DNA of 25,473 nt from Erysipelotrichia bacterium. Its GTDB lineage: Bacteria; Bacillota_I; Bacilli_A; Erysipelotrichales; Erysipelotrichaceae. The DNA lies in contig SAAR01000013.1 of assembly GCA_009916335.1 (NCBI GenBank), positions 1 to 25,473 of the forward strand, read 5' to 3'. Under the pieces are notes generated by a model that was given only the letters and a program-made list of their open reading frames with translations, did no database searches and had not been told where the DNA came from. Position numbers and translations under genes: made by a program. Below are positions 17,864 through 24,872 of this stretch, piece after piece. The first letter of the stretch is position 1. The number at the start of each line of letters is the position of its first letter.

Positions 17864-18357
17864 AAGCGAATGGAAAAGTATTTAAATATGGAGATAATGT
17901 AGATACAGATGTCATTATCCCAGCTCGTTATTTGAATTCCTTTGATGCCAAAGAATTAGCAACGCATGCAATGGTGGATATTGATCCAAGTTTTGCCACT
18001 AAAGTAGAAGTTGGTGATGTTATTGTTGCTGGGGAAAATTTTGGTTGTGGAAGTAGTCGTGAACATGCTCCACTATGTTTAAAAACAGCAGGGGTAAGTT
18101 GTGTTATTGCCGAAAGTTTTGCTCGTATTTTCTATCGAAATGCCATTAATATCGGCTTTCCTATTCTTGAATGTAAAGAGGCAGTAGCAGGGATTGAAGC
18201 AAATGATCATGTAGAAGTCGATTTTACAAATGGGATTATTTATAATCGTACAAAAAATACACAGTTTCAAAGTCAGCCATTTCCTCCATTCCTACAAAAG
18301 ATGATTGAAGCAGATGGTTTAGTGAATTATGTGAATCAGAAAGCAGGTAACAAGTAA
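17860..18357 (+). CDS. leuD: 3-isopropylmalate dehydratase small subunit
   Basis: 165 residues, matching the short LeuD type that pairs with short LeuC. It forms the swivelling domain of the isomerase. [14 protein letters not shown] near the N-terminus and [14 protein letters not shown] (about 51-64) are the hallmark motifs; the latter carries the substrate-binding loop. The start overlaps the leuC stop by 4 bases (ATGA), and the stop overlaps the leuB start by one base (TAATG), so leuC, leuD and leuB should be translated in tight coupling. Confidence 0.97.
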   Translation: MKANGKVFKYGDNVDTDVIIPARYLNSFDAKELATHAMVDIDPSFATKVEVGDVIVAGENFGCGSSREHAPLCLKTAGVSCVIAESFARIFYRNAINIGFPILECKEAVAGIEANDHVEVDFTNGIIYNRTKNTQFQSQPFPPFLQKMIEADGLVNYVNQKAGNK

Positions 18358-19427
18358 TGGAAAAGCGTATTGCAATCATTAAGGGCGATGGAATCGGACC
18401 TGAAATTGTTAATCAAGCCTTAAAGGTGTTGGATAAAATTGCCCAGAAATATGGACATTCCTTTATTTATGATGAGCTATTAGCTGGAGGGTGTGCGATT
18501 GATGCGACAGAAAAATGCCTTCCTGAAGAAACAATTGTGAAATGCAAAGCATCTGACAGTGTTCTTTTAGGAGCTGTTGGTGGACCTAAATGGGATGAAC
18601 AACCAAGTAGTAATCGCCCTGAAAAAGCATTGTTAGGGATTCGTGCACAATTAGGTTTATTTGCCAATTTACGTCCTGCAAAATTATTTCCTCAATTGGC
18701 ACAAGCATGTCCTTTAAAAACAGAGATTATGAATAAAGGGATAGATTTTGTGGTGGTTCGTGAGTTAACAGGTGGTATATACTTTGGAAAACATGATACA
18801 CAAGAAGTAAATGATGAAAAATATGCTAGTGATGTAATGGGGTATAGTGAAAGTGAAATAAGAAGAATTGCGAAAGTGGCTTTTGATACAGCAATGCTTA
18901 GAAATAAAAAAGTGATTTCAGTAGATAAAGCAAACGTATTAGATAGCAGTCGTTTATGGCGTAAGGTATGTGAAGAAGTTGCACAAGCATACCCAGAAGT
19001 AACACTTTCTCATATGTATGTTGATAATGCAGCAATGCAGTTGTGTAAAGATCCATCACAATTCGATGTGATTTTAACAGAAAATATGTTTGGTGATATT
19101 TTAAGTGATGAAGCTAGTATGATTACAGGTACGATAGGAACAATTCCTTCTTCTTCATTAGGAGAAACAACGTTAGGAATGTATGAGCCAATTCATGGAA
19201 GTGCACCAGATATTGCAGGGCTTGATATAGCGAATCCAATTGGTACGATTTTAAGTGCAGCAATGATGTTGAAATATTCCTTCCATATGGAAGAAGAAAG
19301 TAAAGCCATTGAAGCAGCTGTTGAACAAGTTTTAAATGAAAACTATCGTACAAAAGATATGATGAGTGAAAATATGATTTTAGTCGGTTGTGAAAAAATG
19401 GGTGATTTAATCACTAGTAAGCTATAA
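18357..19427 (+). CDS. leuB: 3-isopropylmalate dehydrogenase
   Basis: 356 residues, normal size. NAD+-dependent oxidative decarboxylation of 3-isopropylmalate to 2-ketoisocaproate, the last dedicated leucine step before transamination. Visible features: IKGDGIGPEI at the N-terminus, GAVGGPKWD, the substrate arginine motif around LGLFANLRPAK, FVVVRELTGGIYFG, the metal-binding aspartates in LTENMFGDILSDEASM, and the NAD-binding HGSAPDIAG. The start codon overlaps leuD. It is the last gene of the operon and is followed at once by a strong terminator. No branched-chain aminotransferase or ilv genes are in the window. Confidence 0.97.
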   Translation: MEKRIAIIKGDGIGPEIVNQALKVLDKIAQKYGHSFIYDELLAGGCAIDATEKCLPEETIVKCKASDSVLLGAVGGPKWDEQPSSNRPEKALLGIRAQLGLFANLRPAKLFPQLAQACPLKTEIMNKGIDFVVVRELTGGIYFGKHDTQEVNDEKYASDVMGYSESEIRRIAKVAFDTAMLRNKKVISVDKANVLDSSRLWRKVCEEVAQAYPEVTLSHMYVDNAAMQLCKDPSQFDVILTENMFGDILSDEASMITGTIGTIPSSSLGETTLGMYEPIHGSAPDIAGLDIANPIGTILSAAMMLKYSFHMEEESKAIEAAVEQVLNENYRTKDMMSENMILVGCEKMGDLITSKL

Positions 19428-19431
19428 CAAA

Positions 19432-19479
19432 AAAAAGATACAAGTGATTCCTTTTGATAAGGAAAGCTTGTATCTTTTT
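19432..19479. terminator. Bidirectional terminator between leuB and plsY
   Basis: A 13-bp perfect outer stem (19432-19444 with 19467-19479) and an inner 6-bp stem (19448-19453 with 19459-19464), with A-run and T-run edges. It sits in the gap between convergent genes and can serve both. Confidence 0.85.
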
Positions 19480-19486
19480 AATGATA

Positions 19487-20110
19487 TTATTTTTTCTTGG
19501 ATAACCAACCAACTTTATTTTCTTCTCCTTTTAAAATTCTTTGTATATTAGAACGGTGTCGATAAATTAACAAGATAGTTAATAAAATCGAAGCAATTCT
19601 TGTAGAATCGGCAGGGGAGTCGATAAAGATATAAATACTAGATGTAATGGCTGCAACGATAGAAGCTAAGGATACCATTTTTCCTGCCAGTAATACGATT
19701 AAGAAGGCGACTAGTGGGACTAATAACATGTTTGCATCTTGGAATGTGAAAATTGAGATTCCTAATAAAAAACCAAACATTGTCGCAACGGCTTTTCCTC
19801 CTTTGAAACCTGCAAATACAGGGTAACAATGACCAAAAGCAGCCGCTAATCCAGCCCATATACTCGCCATCTCACTATACTTGAAATGGGAAGTGATAAA
19901 AATAGCAAATGTTACTTTTAATACATCTAAAATAATAACAGTAGCACCAACTTTAGAACCTAAGATTCTTCCTGCGTTACTACCACCTAGATTTCCTGAA
20001 CCATGTTCTCTAACATCTGTTTTAAAAAATAATTTACCAATCACTAAGGCAAAAGGAATAGACCCTAGTAAATAACCGATGATTACGGCAATCATAATGT
20101 CTTGATACAT
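19487..20110 (-). CDS. plsY: Glycerol-3-phosphate acyltransferase PlsY
   Basis: 207 residues, typical for PlsY, the integral membrane enzyme that moves an acyl group from acyl-phosphate to glycerol-3-phosphate to make lysophosphatidate. The conserved motifs are present: GSGNLGGSNAGR (loop 1, about 37-48), HCYPVFAGFKGGKAVAT (loop 2, about 93-109) and the GKMVSLASI segment (loop 3). Hydrophobic helices lie between them and the C-terminus is basic. A GCGAGGTG ribosome binding site precedes ATG 20110 and a promoter lies at 20156-20128. It is transcribed against leuB and away from the MFS gene. Confidence 0.96.
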   Translation of the reverse strand: MYQDIMIAVIIGYLLGSIPFALVIGKLFFKTDVREHGSGNLGGSNAGRILGSKVGATVIILDVLKVTFAIFITSHFKYSEMASIWAGLAAAFGHCYPVFAGFKGGKAVATMFGFLLGISIFTFQDANMLLVPLVAFLIVLLAGKMVSLASIVAAITSSIYIFIDSPADSTRIASILLTILLIYRHRSNIQRILKGEENKVGWLSKKK

Positions 20111-20127
20111 AAAAACACCTCGCTAGT

Positions 20128-20156
20128 ATTGTATCATGTTTTATGGGGAATGAAAA
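20128..20156 (-). promoter_or_regulatory. Promoter for plsY
   Basis: Reverse strand TTTTCA (20156-20151), a 17-nt spacer and TACAAT (20133-20128). A possible opposing -10 (TATACT, 20170-20175) for the MFS gene lies close by but without a clear -35. Confidence 0.5.
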
Positions 20157-20190
20157 GTAAAGAAAGGGTTATACTAATAGTGGTGATAAA

Positions 20191-21318
20191 ATGAAACAAA
20201 ATACAATACGATACATCATAAATTTCATTCTTTTTATCTGTATCGCTTTTTTTAATACACAGTTAATTCCTTTCTTAAAGTCAGTTGGTTATGATGTTAA
20301 AGAGCGAGCCATCATATTAGCAATGAATGCTTTATTTTCTATTGTTTTACAAATTGTCTTTGGTTTTTTATGTGATCGTTATCAAAGTATGAAAAAGTTT
20401 TTTTATATAGCGTATGCTTTATTTTTAGGGTTTGGTATATTGTTGTTTTATACACAAAAAGAAATCTTTTTCTTACATTTAATGGCAAGTTCTATGATGG
20501 CAAGTATGGTAAAAGTATTAACAGCACTTATCGAAACATGGATGCTTTATTTAGCAAAAGATCAATATGGCAAATATCGAGCAATGGGAGCATTAGGATT
20601 GTGTTTAGGAAGTCCAATCATTGGTATTGTCATTGATAATTATTCGTATACAGGAGTTATTTTTGCCTGTCTTATCGTATCAATCCTCACACTTATTTCA
20701 GCCTATTTCTGTGATGAAATAAAATATCAAGATCGTATTGATTTTAAAGAAATGATCGCTTTAGTTAAAAATAAACCATATATGTATATTGTGAGTATTT
20801 ACTTTTTCATCTACATGGTAGGAACGGCTGATCAATATGCTGTTATTGATAAGATGATGGAATTAAAAGCAGGTGCTTTTGTGATTGGTATTAAATGGGC
20901 AGTACAATCTTTATTAGAAATTCCTTTTTTTCTTTATGCGAGTAAATTATTGAAAAAGTTCAGTCCTTATACATTGCTGAAAGTAGGGATTGTGATGTAT
21001 GGAGTTAAATTTATGTTTTATGGATTAAGTCCAACACCGTTTTGGATTATTCTAGCCACCACTTTGCAAATTGTAACCCTACCTATTATTGCCTATACAA
21101 GCAAGATCATCTTAGCGGATATTTGTCCTAAATTAAAAGCCAGTTCACAGATGCTGGCAATGGCTATTTTTATTGGTGGCAGTGCTTTTGTAACACCACT
21201 AATCACCAGCTGTTTCGTAGAGCAATTTGGCTATGATATAACATTGTATATATGGGGAGCGTTTGCTGTTTTACCATTTCTTTTACTGTTATTTAAAAAA
21301 CGTGTGCTTAAGCAATAA
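20191..21318 (+). CDS. Major facilitator superfamily transporter
   Basis: 375 residues with about 11-12 hydrophobic segments and short charged loops, including an MFS-type loop 2-3 motif (GFLCDRYQSMKKF, about 60-72). The overall pattern resembles the LacY/nucleoside symporter-like branch of the MFS, slightly short of the usual 390-420. It should be a cytoplasmic membrane transporter with unknown substrate. The ribosome binding site (GGTGAT) is modest. It is followed after 29 nt by a NagD-like phosphatase gene, so the two may be co-transcribed, which fits transport of a phosphorylatable compound but does not prove it. Confidence 0.8.
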   Translation: MKQNTIRYIINFILFICIAFFNTQLIPFLKSVGYDVKERAIILAMNALFSIVLQIVFGFLCDRYQSMKKFFYIAYALFLGFGILLFYTQKEIFFLHLMASSMMASMVKVLTALIETWMLYLAKDQYGKYRAMGALGLCLGSPIIGIVIDNYSYTGVIFACLIVSILTLISAYFCDEIKYQDRIDFKEMIALVKNKPYMYIVSIYFFIYMVGTADQYAVIDKMMELKAGAFVIGIKWAVQSLLEIPFFLYASKLLKKFSPYTLLKVGIVMYGVKFMFYGLSPTPFWIILATTLQIVTLPIIAYTSKIILADICPKLKASSQMLAMAIFIGGSAFVTPLITSCFVEQFGYDITLYIWGAFAVLPFLLLLFKKRVLKQ

Positions 21319-21347
21319 TTGTGTTAAAATAAGCGTGGGTGATAAAC

Positions 21348-22121
21348 ATGCGTAATAAAACATATTTAATTGATTTAGATGGTACGATGTATCGAGGAAA
21401 TACAATAATTGAAGGAGCAAAGGAATTGATTGATTATTTGAATGAAAATAATCTACCTTACTTATTTTTGACTAACAACTCGTCCAGAACGCTAAAGCAA
21501 AATGTAGAACATATGGAAAAAATGGGGTTTACTGGTATTGAAGAAAAGCATTTCTTTACTTCCGCAATGGCAGCAGCTGCTCATGTAGCGAAAACAAGTG
21601 AAAAAAGAAAATGTGATTATATTGGAATGGATGGATTAAAAGAAGCCTTGTTAAACAATGGTTTTGAAATTGTAAAGGAAGGGGAAATTGCCGACTTTTT
21701 ATTTGTTGGTTTAGATCGATCAGGAACCTATGCACAATATTCACAAAAGCTGATTCATTTATTGAATGGTGCGAAACTTGTTGGTACTAACAGTGATCGC
21801 TTATTAGCCAATGATACAGGTTTCAATGTTGGTAATGGTTGTATTGTGGCTATGTTTGAATATGCCAGTGGACAAAAAAGCGAACTTATTGGGAAACCTA
21901 ATGCACCAATTTTAGAGGAAGCCTTAGCATATCTTCATAAAAGTAAAGAAGAATGTGCAATTATTGGGGATAATTTAGAAACGGATATTAAATTAGGGGT
22001 AGATCATGGGGTAGACACTATTTTTGTTACAACTGGTGTACACAGCATAGAAGATGTGGAACGCTTAGGTGTTGAACCAACAATGAGTATTTCTACGTTA
22101 CGTTCCCTTATTCATAAATAG
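21348..22121 (+). CDS. HAD-IIA family phosphatase, NagD-like
   Basis: 257 residues. The IIA subclass is shown by motif I DLDGTMYRG (about 8-16), motif II TNNSSRT, the IIA-specific GKPNAPI with the motif III lysine, and motif IV GDNLETDI followed by VDTIFVTTGVHS. The C2-type cap lies between motifs II and III. NagD/AraL-type enzymes are promiscuous phosphatases acting on sugar phosphates, UMP or glycerol phosphates. ATG 21348 is chosen with GGGTGA just upstream; the in-frame GTG 21339 is inside that site. It is distinct from the three Cof-type (IIB) HAD genes at 4226-6981. The DedA gene follows after 44 nt. Confidence 0.9.
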   Translation: MRNKTYLIDLDGTMYRGNTIIEGAKELIDYLNENNLPYLFLTNNSSRTLKQNVEHMEKMGFTGIEEKHFFTSAMAAAAHVAKTSEKRKCDYIGMDGLKEALLNNGFEIVKEGEIADFLFVGLDRSGTYAQYSQKLIHLLNGAKLVGTNSDRLLANDTGFNVGNGCIVAMFEYASGQKSELIGKPNAPILEEALAYLHKSKEECAIIGDNLETDIKLGVDHGVDTIFVTTGVHSIEDVERLGVEPTMSISTLRSLIHK

Positions 22122-22165
22122 GGATAACCTATATTGTTTTGTCATACACTATATCAGGTGATATG

Positions 22166-22693
22166 ATGAATGAATTAATGTTTTTAATCGTCTATGCTAT
22201 TTTAAAAGCATTTTTACCACTTCCATCTTTAGAAGTGGTTTTAATACCATTAGTGATGAAGCATCCTGATGGTTTTTTATTATATTCATTTGTGGGAGCC
22301 ATCGCTACTTTTATCGGTGGTAGTATTGGCTATATGTTAGCTACAAGAATTAAAGAAAGTGTTTGGCTTTCCTTTTTCGGTGCTTCTACATGGGAAAAAG
22401 GCAAAGAGCTATTTCATCGTTATGGGGTATTAGCCGTATTTATCGGTGGCATTACACCGATTCCCGATTTTATCTTATCGTATATTGCAGGCTTTACGCG
22501 TATGAATTTTTTAGCCTTTGCCTTAGCTGATGGAATTGCACGTTTACTACGGAGTATCCTTGTCTTATCTATCTTTATTCAACTAGGGATTCTTATTGAT
22601 ATGGATAAATATGGCACATATATGTTAATCGCTATTTTAATATATTTTTTTGTGAAGTATTTTGTAGGACTTGTAAAAAATAGAGCAAGATAG
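22166..22693 (+). CDS. DedA/VTT-domain family membrane protein
   Basis: 175 residues with four to five hydrophobic segments. The VTT/DedA pattern is visible: early LPLPSLEVVLIPL segment, a G-rich membrane region (GAIATFIGGSIGYMLATRI), the FHRYG..AVFIGGITPIPDFILSYIAGFTRM core (read in pieces, about 87-116) and a basic C-terminus. DedA proteins are linked to lipid scrambling or proton-dependent membrane homeostasis. ATG 22166 is preferred over the adjacent ATG 22163 because AGGTG (22156-22160) gives 5 nt rather than 2 nt spacing. Its last 62 bases overlap the 3' end of the reverse-strand hydrolase gene. Confidence 0.85.
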   Translation: MNELMFLIVYAILKAFLPLPSLEVVLIPLVMKHPDGFLLYSFVGAIATFIGGSIGYMLATRIKESVWLSFFGASTWEKGKELFHRYGVLAVFIGGITPIPDFILSYIAGFTRMNFLAFALADGIARLLRSILVLSIFIQLGILIDMDKYGTYMLIAILIYFFVKYFVGLVKNRAR

Positions 22694-23285
22694 GATCATT
22701 TGCCATTAACTCTGGGTGCCACTGTACTCCTATCATATAATCTTCATAACGAATCGCTTCAATAATTCCATCTTCACTCATTGCCTCTACCGTTAAAAAA
22801 GGGGAGAGTTCATTAATCGCTTGGTGATGAAAACTATTGACTCGATCATTTTTTGTGTAAAATGGTTTAAGAATACTGTTTTTAGTGAATACTAAAGAAT
22901 GGGTTGTCCCTTGATGGTTTTTTATATCGTAAAATAGACTTCCTTTGAAATAGAGATTCATCATCTGCATACCTCGACAGATCCCTAAAACTGGTTTATG
23001 TGCATGATGAAAGATACTTAGTAAGATGAAATCAAGAATATCTACTTGTTTATAATAAGGGTAGTTTTCATCTTTATTAAGACCTGTGAAGTGTGGGTCT
23101 ACATCATAACCACCAGGAAGAATCAATAAATCACAAATCGATACAATCGTGTCTATTTGATTGTAATCACTAACAAGGATTATAGAAATGTTATTTTTAT
23201 TTAACCATTGTACATAAGTAAGATTACAATAACATTTTTCACTTTTATCAAAATTGTCAATACGAATAGGCATAGCAGCAATCAT
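22632..23285 (-). CDS. Class I glutamine amidotransferase-like hydrolase (peptidase C26, PuuD-like)
   Basis: 217 residues, slightly shorter than PuuD (about 250). The catalytic triad is intact: nucleophile C103 in GICRGMQ, and H190 and E192 in VQWHPEL. LPGGYDVDP (56-64) is the family's oxyanion-hole region. Such stand-alone enzymes hydrolyse gamma-glutamyl amides such as gamma-glutamyl-GABA. No putrescine pathway genes are nearby, so the substrate is open. An AGGAGG site (23297-23292) precedes the ATG. Its 3' end lies inside the convergent DedA gene and no terminator is visible between them. Confidence 0.88.
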   Translation of the reverse strand: MIAAMPIRIDNFDKSEKCYCNLTYVQWLNKNNISIILVSDYNQIDTIVSICDLLILPGGYDVDPHFTGLNKDENYPYYKQVDILDFILLSIFHHAHKPVLGICRGMQMMNLYFKGSLFYDIKNHQGTTHSLVFTKNSILKPFYTKNDRVNSFHHQAINELSPFLTVEAMSEDGIIEAIRYEDYMIGVQWHPELMANDPILLYFLQVLQNTSQKNILK

Positions 23286-23325
23286 AAAAGGCCTCCTTTT
23301 TTATGTAAGCGTTAACATTTTCTCA

Positions 23326-23354
23326 TTGACTTTATTGTTAAAGCATTGTATAGT
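23326..23354 (+). promoter_or_regulatory. Near-consensus sigma-A promoter for the NUDIX leader
   Basis: TTGACT (23326-23331), exactly 17 nt, then TATAGT (23349-23354), with predicted initiation near A23361. It is one of the best promoters in the window and is 169 nt upstream of the NUDIX start, implying a long 5' leader. Confidence 0.8.
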
Positions 23355-23360
23355 TGAGTT

Positions 23361-23499
23361 AGGTAGTGATGCCTCGTAATCAATCGACTAAATTATTCTT
23401 CTTCCCCCACCCATAGGAGATAGTTTAGATTCTCCCCAAAAGATGATTGATTGCGTTAGATCGTTCAAGAGGCGCACAATACGCCTCTTGTTTGTTTTT
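23361..23499 (+). promoter_or_regulatory. Structured 5' leader or small RNA of unknown class upstream of the NUDIX gene
   Basis: Predicted transcript of about 140 nt between promoter and terminator. Stem A: 23375-23385 with 23445-23455, 11 bp with one G-U. Inside it, helix B (23388-23395 with 23421-23428, 8 bp, one G-U) and helix C (GGAGA 23416-23420 with TCTCC 23431-23435) cross each other; the 2-nt link makes full coexistence unlikely, so they may be alternatives. A pyrimidine tract (23397-23408) lies in the B loop. The 5' segment GTG-AT-GCCTC (23366-23375) can pair with GAGGC-G-CAC (23469-23477), the left arm and loop of the terminator, as an antiterminator would. No T-box, ykkC, SAM, THF, purine, c-di-GMP or PreQ1 signature was recognised. 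A free-standing small RNA is the main alternative. Confidence 0.6.
23466..23499 (+). terminator. Strong intrinsic terminator in the NUDIX leader
   Basis: A perfect 9-bp G+C-containing stem (23466-23474 with 23482-23490), 7-nt loop and a T-rich tail (23491-23499). It ends 23 nt before the NUDIX start codon, so it would block the gene unless antitermination or readthrough occurs. Confidence 0.9.
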
Positions 23500-23522
23500 A
23501 TGCCAGAAAGAGGTGAACGAAA

Positions 23523-24083
23523 GTGTTAATTGCCATATTAGAAGATAATGCATTTCGTAAAAGAATGAATGTCCCTTATGCAAAAAGATGGACTGTTCGT
23601 GCTTTAGCTTACAATGAAGAAGGTAAGCTATGCTTTTTACGCATTAAAGGTAGTGATTCATTTGGAAAAAGAAATCATTTAGAAACCATAGGTGGTGGTG
23701 TAGAAAATGATGAATCATTAGAAGAAGCTTTACATCGTGAAGTCATGGAAGAAATTGGCTATGAATGCGAAATTGTAGAAGAACTTGGAGTTGTAGTGGA
23801 TCACTATAATTTAATTAATCGAGAAAATATTTCTACTTATTTTGTTGTAAAACTGACGAATTATATAGGTGAAACAAAACGCAGTGAAGAAGAAGAAAAA
23901 TTAATTTCTGGTATTGAGTTTTTAGAGGAAAAAGAAGCATTACAAGAACTTTCTAAATTCCCTAAGCATACCGTTAATGAATTAGTACATAGACGGGATT
24001 ATTATGCTTTAAAGCATTATATGAAGAAAAAGAATAAAGGTTCCAATTATCATAAAGATTATACATATGAAGTAAGAGTTTAA
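23523..24083 (+). CDS. NUDIX hydrolase
   Basis: 186 residues. The NUDIX box fits the consensus exactly at 58-80: G58, E64, R72-E73, E76-E77, G79 (GGVENDESLEEALHREVMEEIGY region). These enzymes hydrolyse a nucleoside diphosphate linked to another moiety, with Mg2+ bound by the box glutamates. No extra motif identifies the substrate. GTG 23523 is taken as the start, with AGGTGA at 23511-23516 six nt upstream; no in-frame ATG fits better, the first being at residue 15. The C-terminal 35 residues are basic (HYMKKKNKG). It sits behind the attenuator-like leader and is followed by its own terminator, so it is a single-gene unit whose expression is probably controlled in the leader. Confidence 0.9.
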   Translation: MLIAILEDNAFRKRMNVPYAKRWTVRALAYNEEGKLCFLRIKGSDSFGKRNHLETIGGGVENDESLEEALHREVMEEIGYECEIVEELGVVVDHYNLINRENISTYFVVKLTNYIGETKRSEEEEKLISGIEFLEEKEALQELSKFPKHTVNELVHRRDYYALKHYMKKKNKGSNYHKDYTYEVRV

Positions 24084-24092
24084 TATTTGCAT

Positions 24093-24115
24093 AAAAGGAC
24101 ATTTGTCCTTTTTTT
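24093..24115 (+). terminator. Terminator after the NUDIX gene
   Basis: AAAAGGAC pairs with GTCCTTTT around an ATTT loop (24093-24112), followed by T's to 24115. The 150 nt from here to the next gene are A+T-rich with no convincing promoter. Confidence 0.75.
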
Positions 24116-24265
24116 CTAAAATGAAAAAAGTATTATCAAACTTTTAAAAAGTATACAGAATGGATTACAATATTTATAGAAATCATTTAATGAATTTGTA
24201 CAAAGGGATTGCTTTCTTTCGTTGAATTTCTCGCACAAATAGTAAGTTGTAGAAAGGATTAAATA

Positions 24266-24805
24266 ATGGAAACACAAGAATTATTAAATAGTATTCAAGA
24301 TAAAACATCTTGTAAATTAGTAAAAAGTAATTGTAAAAAATTAGCAAAAAAATTGAGTTTCAAATCTGAAAAAGATACTGGTCTAGTAACTGAACTAGCT
24401 GTTTTATTATACATTTTAGATATGTATGATGAAGCGATTGATGTATGCGATTTGTTATCTGAGGTAGAGTTTACTGGTAATTACACTCTTTGGGCCAATA
24501 TAGAAGATGCAAGAACTTTAAAAATAAGAATATTGAAAGAACAAAATAGTAATATAAATACAAATATCATTTTAAATACAATTATTCCATATCTGCATCC
24601 AGAGTTATATGCTAATCAAGTTAAGTGTTTAGAATTATACGATAGGAATATTGAAAGCACCAATTCTATAGGTTGGAAATTACTAAAATTAGAAAAAATG
24701 ATATACTATTTAGAGATTCCAGATTTCCCAATAGATAGAGAAACAACAAATGAGGAAATAAGAAAATTGAAAAATGAATTGAAAAATTTGATTACAAGTA
24801 GATGA
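24266..24805 (+). CDS. Unrecognised soluble helical protein
   Basis: 179 residues, not recognised. It is predicted soluble and largely helical. Residues about 43-65 (TELAVLLYILDMYDEAIDVCDLL, read in pieces) look like a single TPR-style helical hairpin with the Y-D-E-A-I-D pattern, and the C-terminus is a charged E/K-rich helix. There is no signal peptide or membrane segment. GAAAGGA precedes ATG 24266. The stop is TGA. It is followed after 67 nt by another unrecognised gene in the same direction. Small, acidic-to-neutral orphan genes in tandem can be immunity proteins of toxin systems, but no toxin gene is in the window, so that is only a possibility. Confidence 0.7.
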   Translation: METQELLNSIQDKTSCKLVKSNCKKLAKKLSFKSEKDTGLVTELAVLLYILDMYDEAIDVCDLLSEVEFTGNYTLWANIEDARTLKIRILKEQNSNINTNIILNTIIPYLHPELYANQVKCLELYDRNIESTNSIGWKLLKLEKMIYYLEIPDFPIDRETTNEEIRKLKNELKNLITSR

Positions 24806-24872
24806 TAAATATACTTTTTTAAATGGTAAAATATATACAACAAATAAATTGTGATTTGCTGAGGTGATTAAT

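Noticed and set aside
23361..23499. NUDIX leader as a 6S RNA or T-box
   Set aside because: It lacks the T-box core sequence and specifier features, and it is shorter than typical 6S RNA without the long closing stem and open central bubble; 6S was not formally excluded.
23500..23529. Nine-codon reading frame between the leader terminator and the NUDIX gene
   Set aside because: It overlaps the NUDIX ribosome binding site and start and has no ribosome binding site of its own; it is probably chance.
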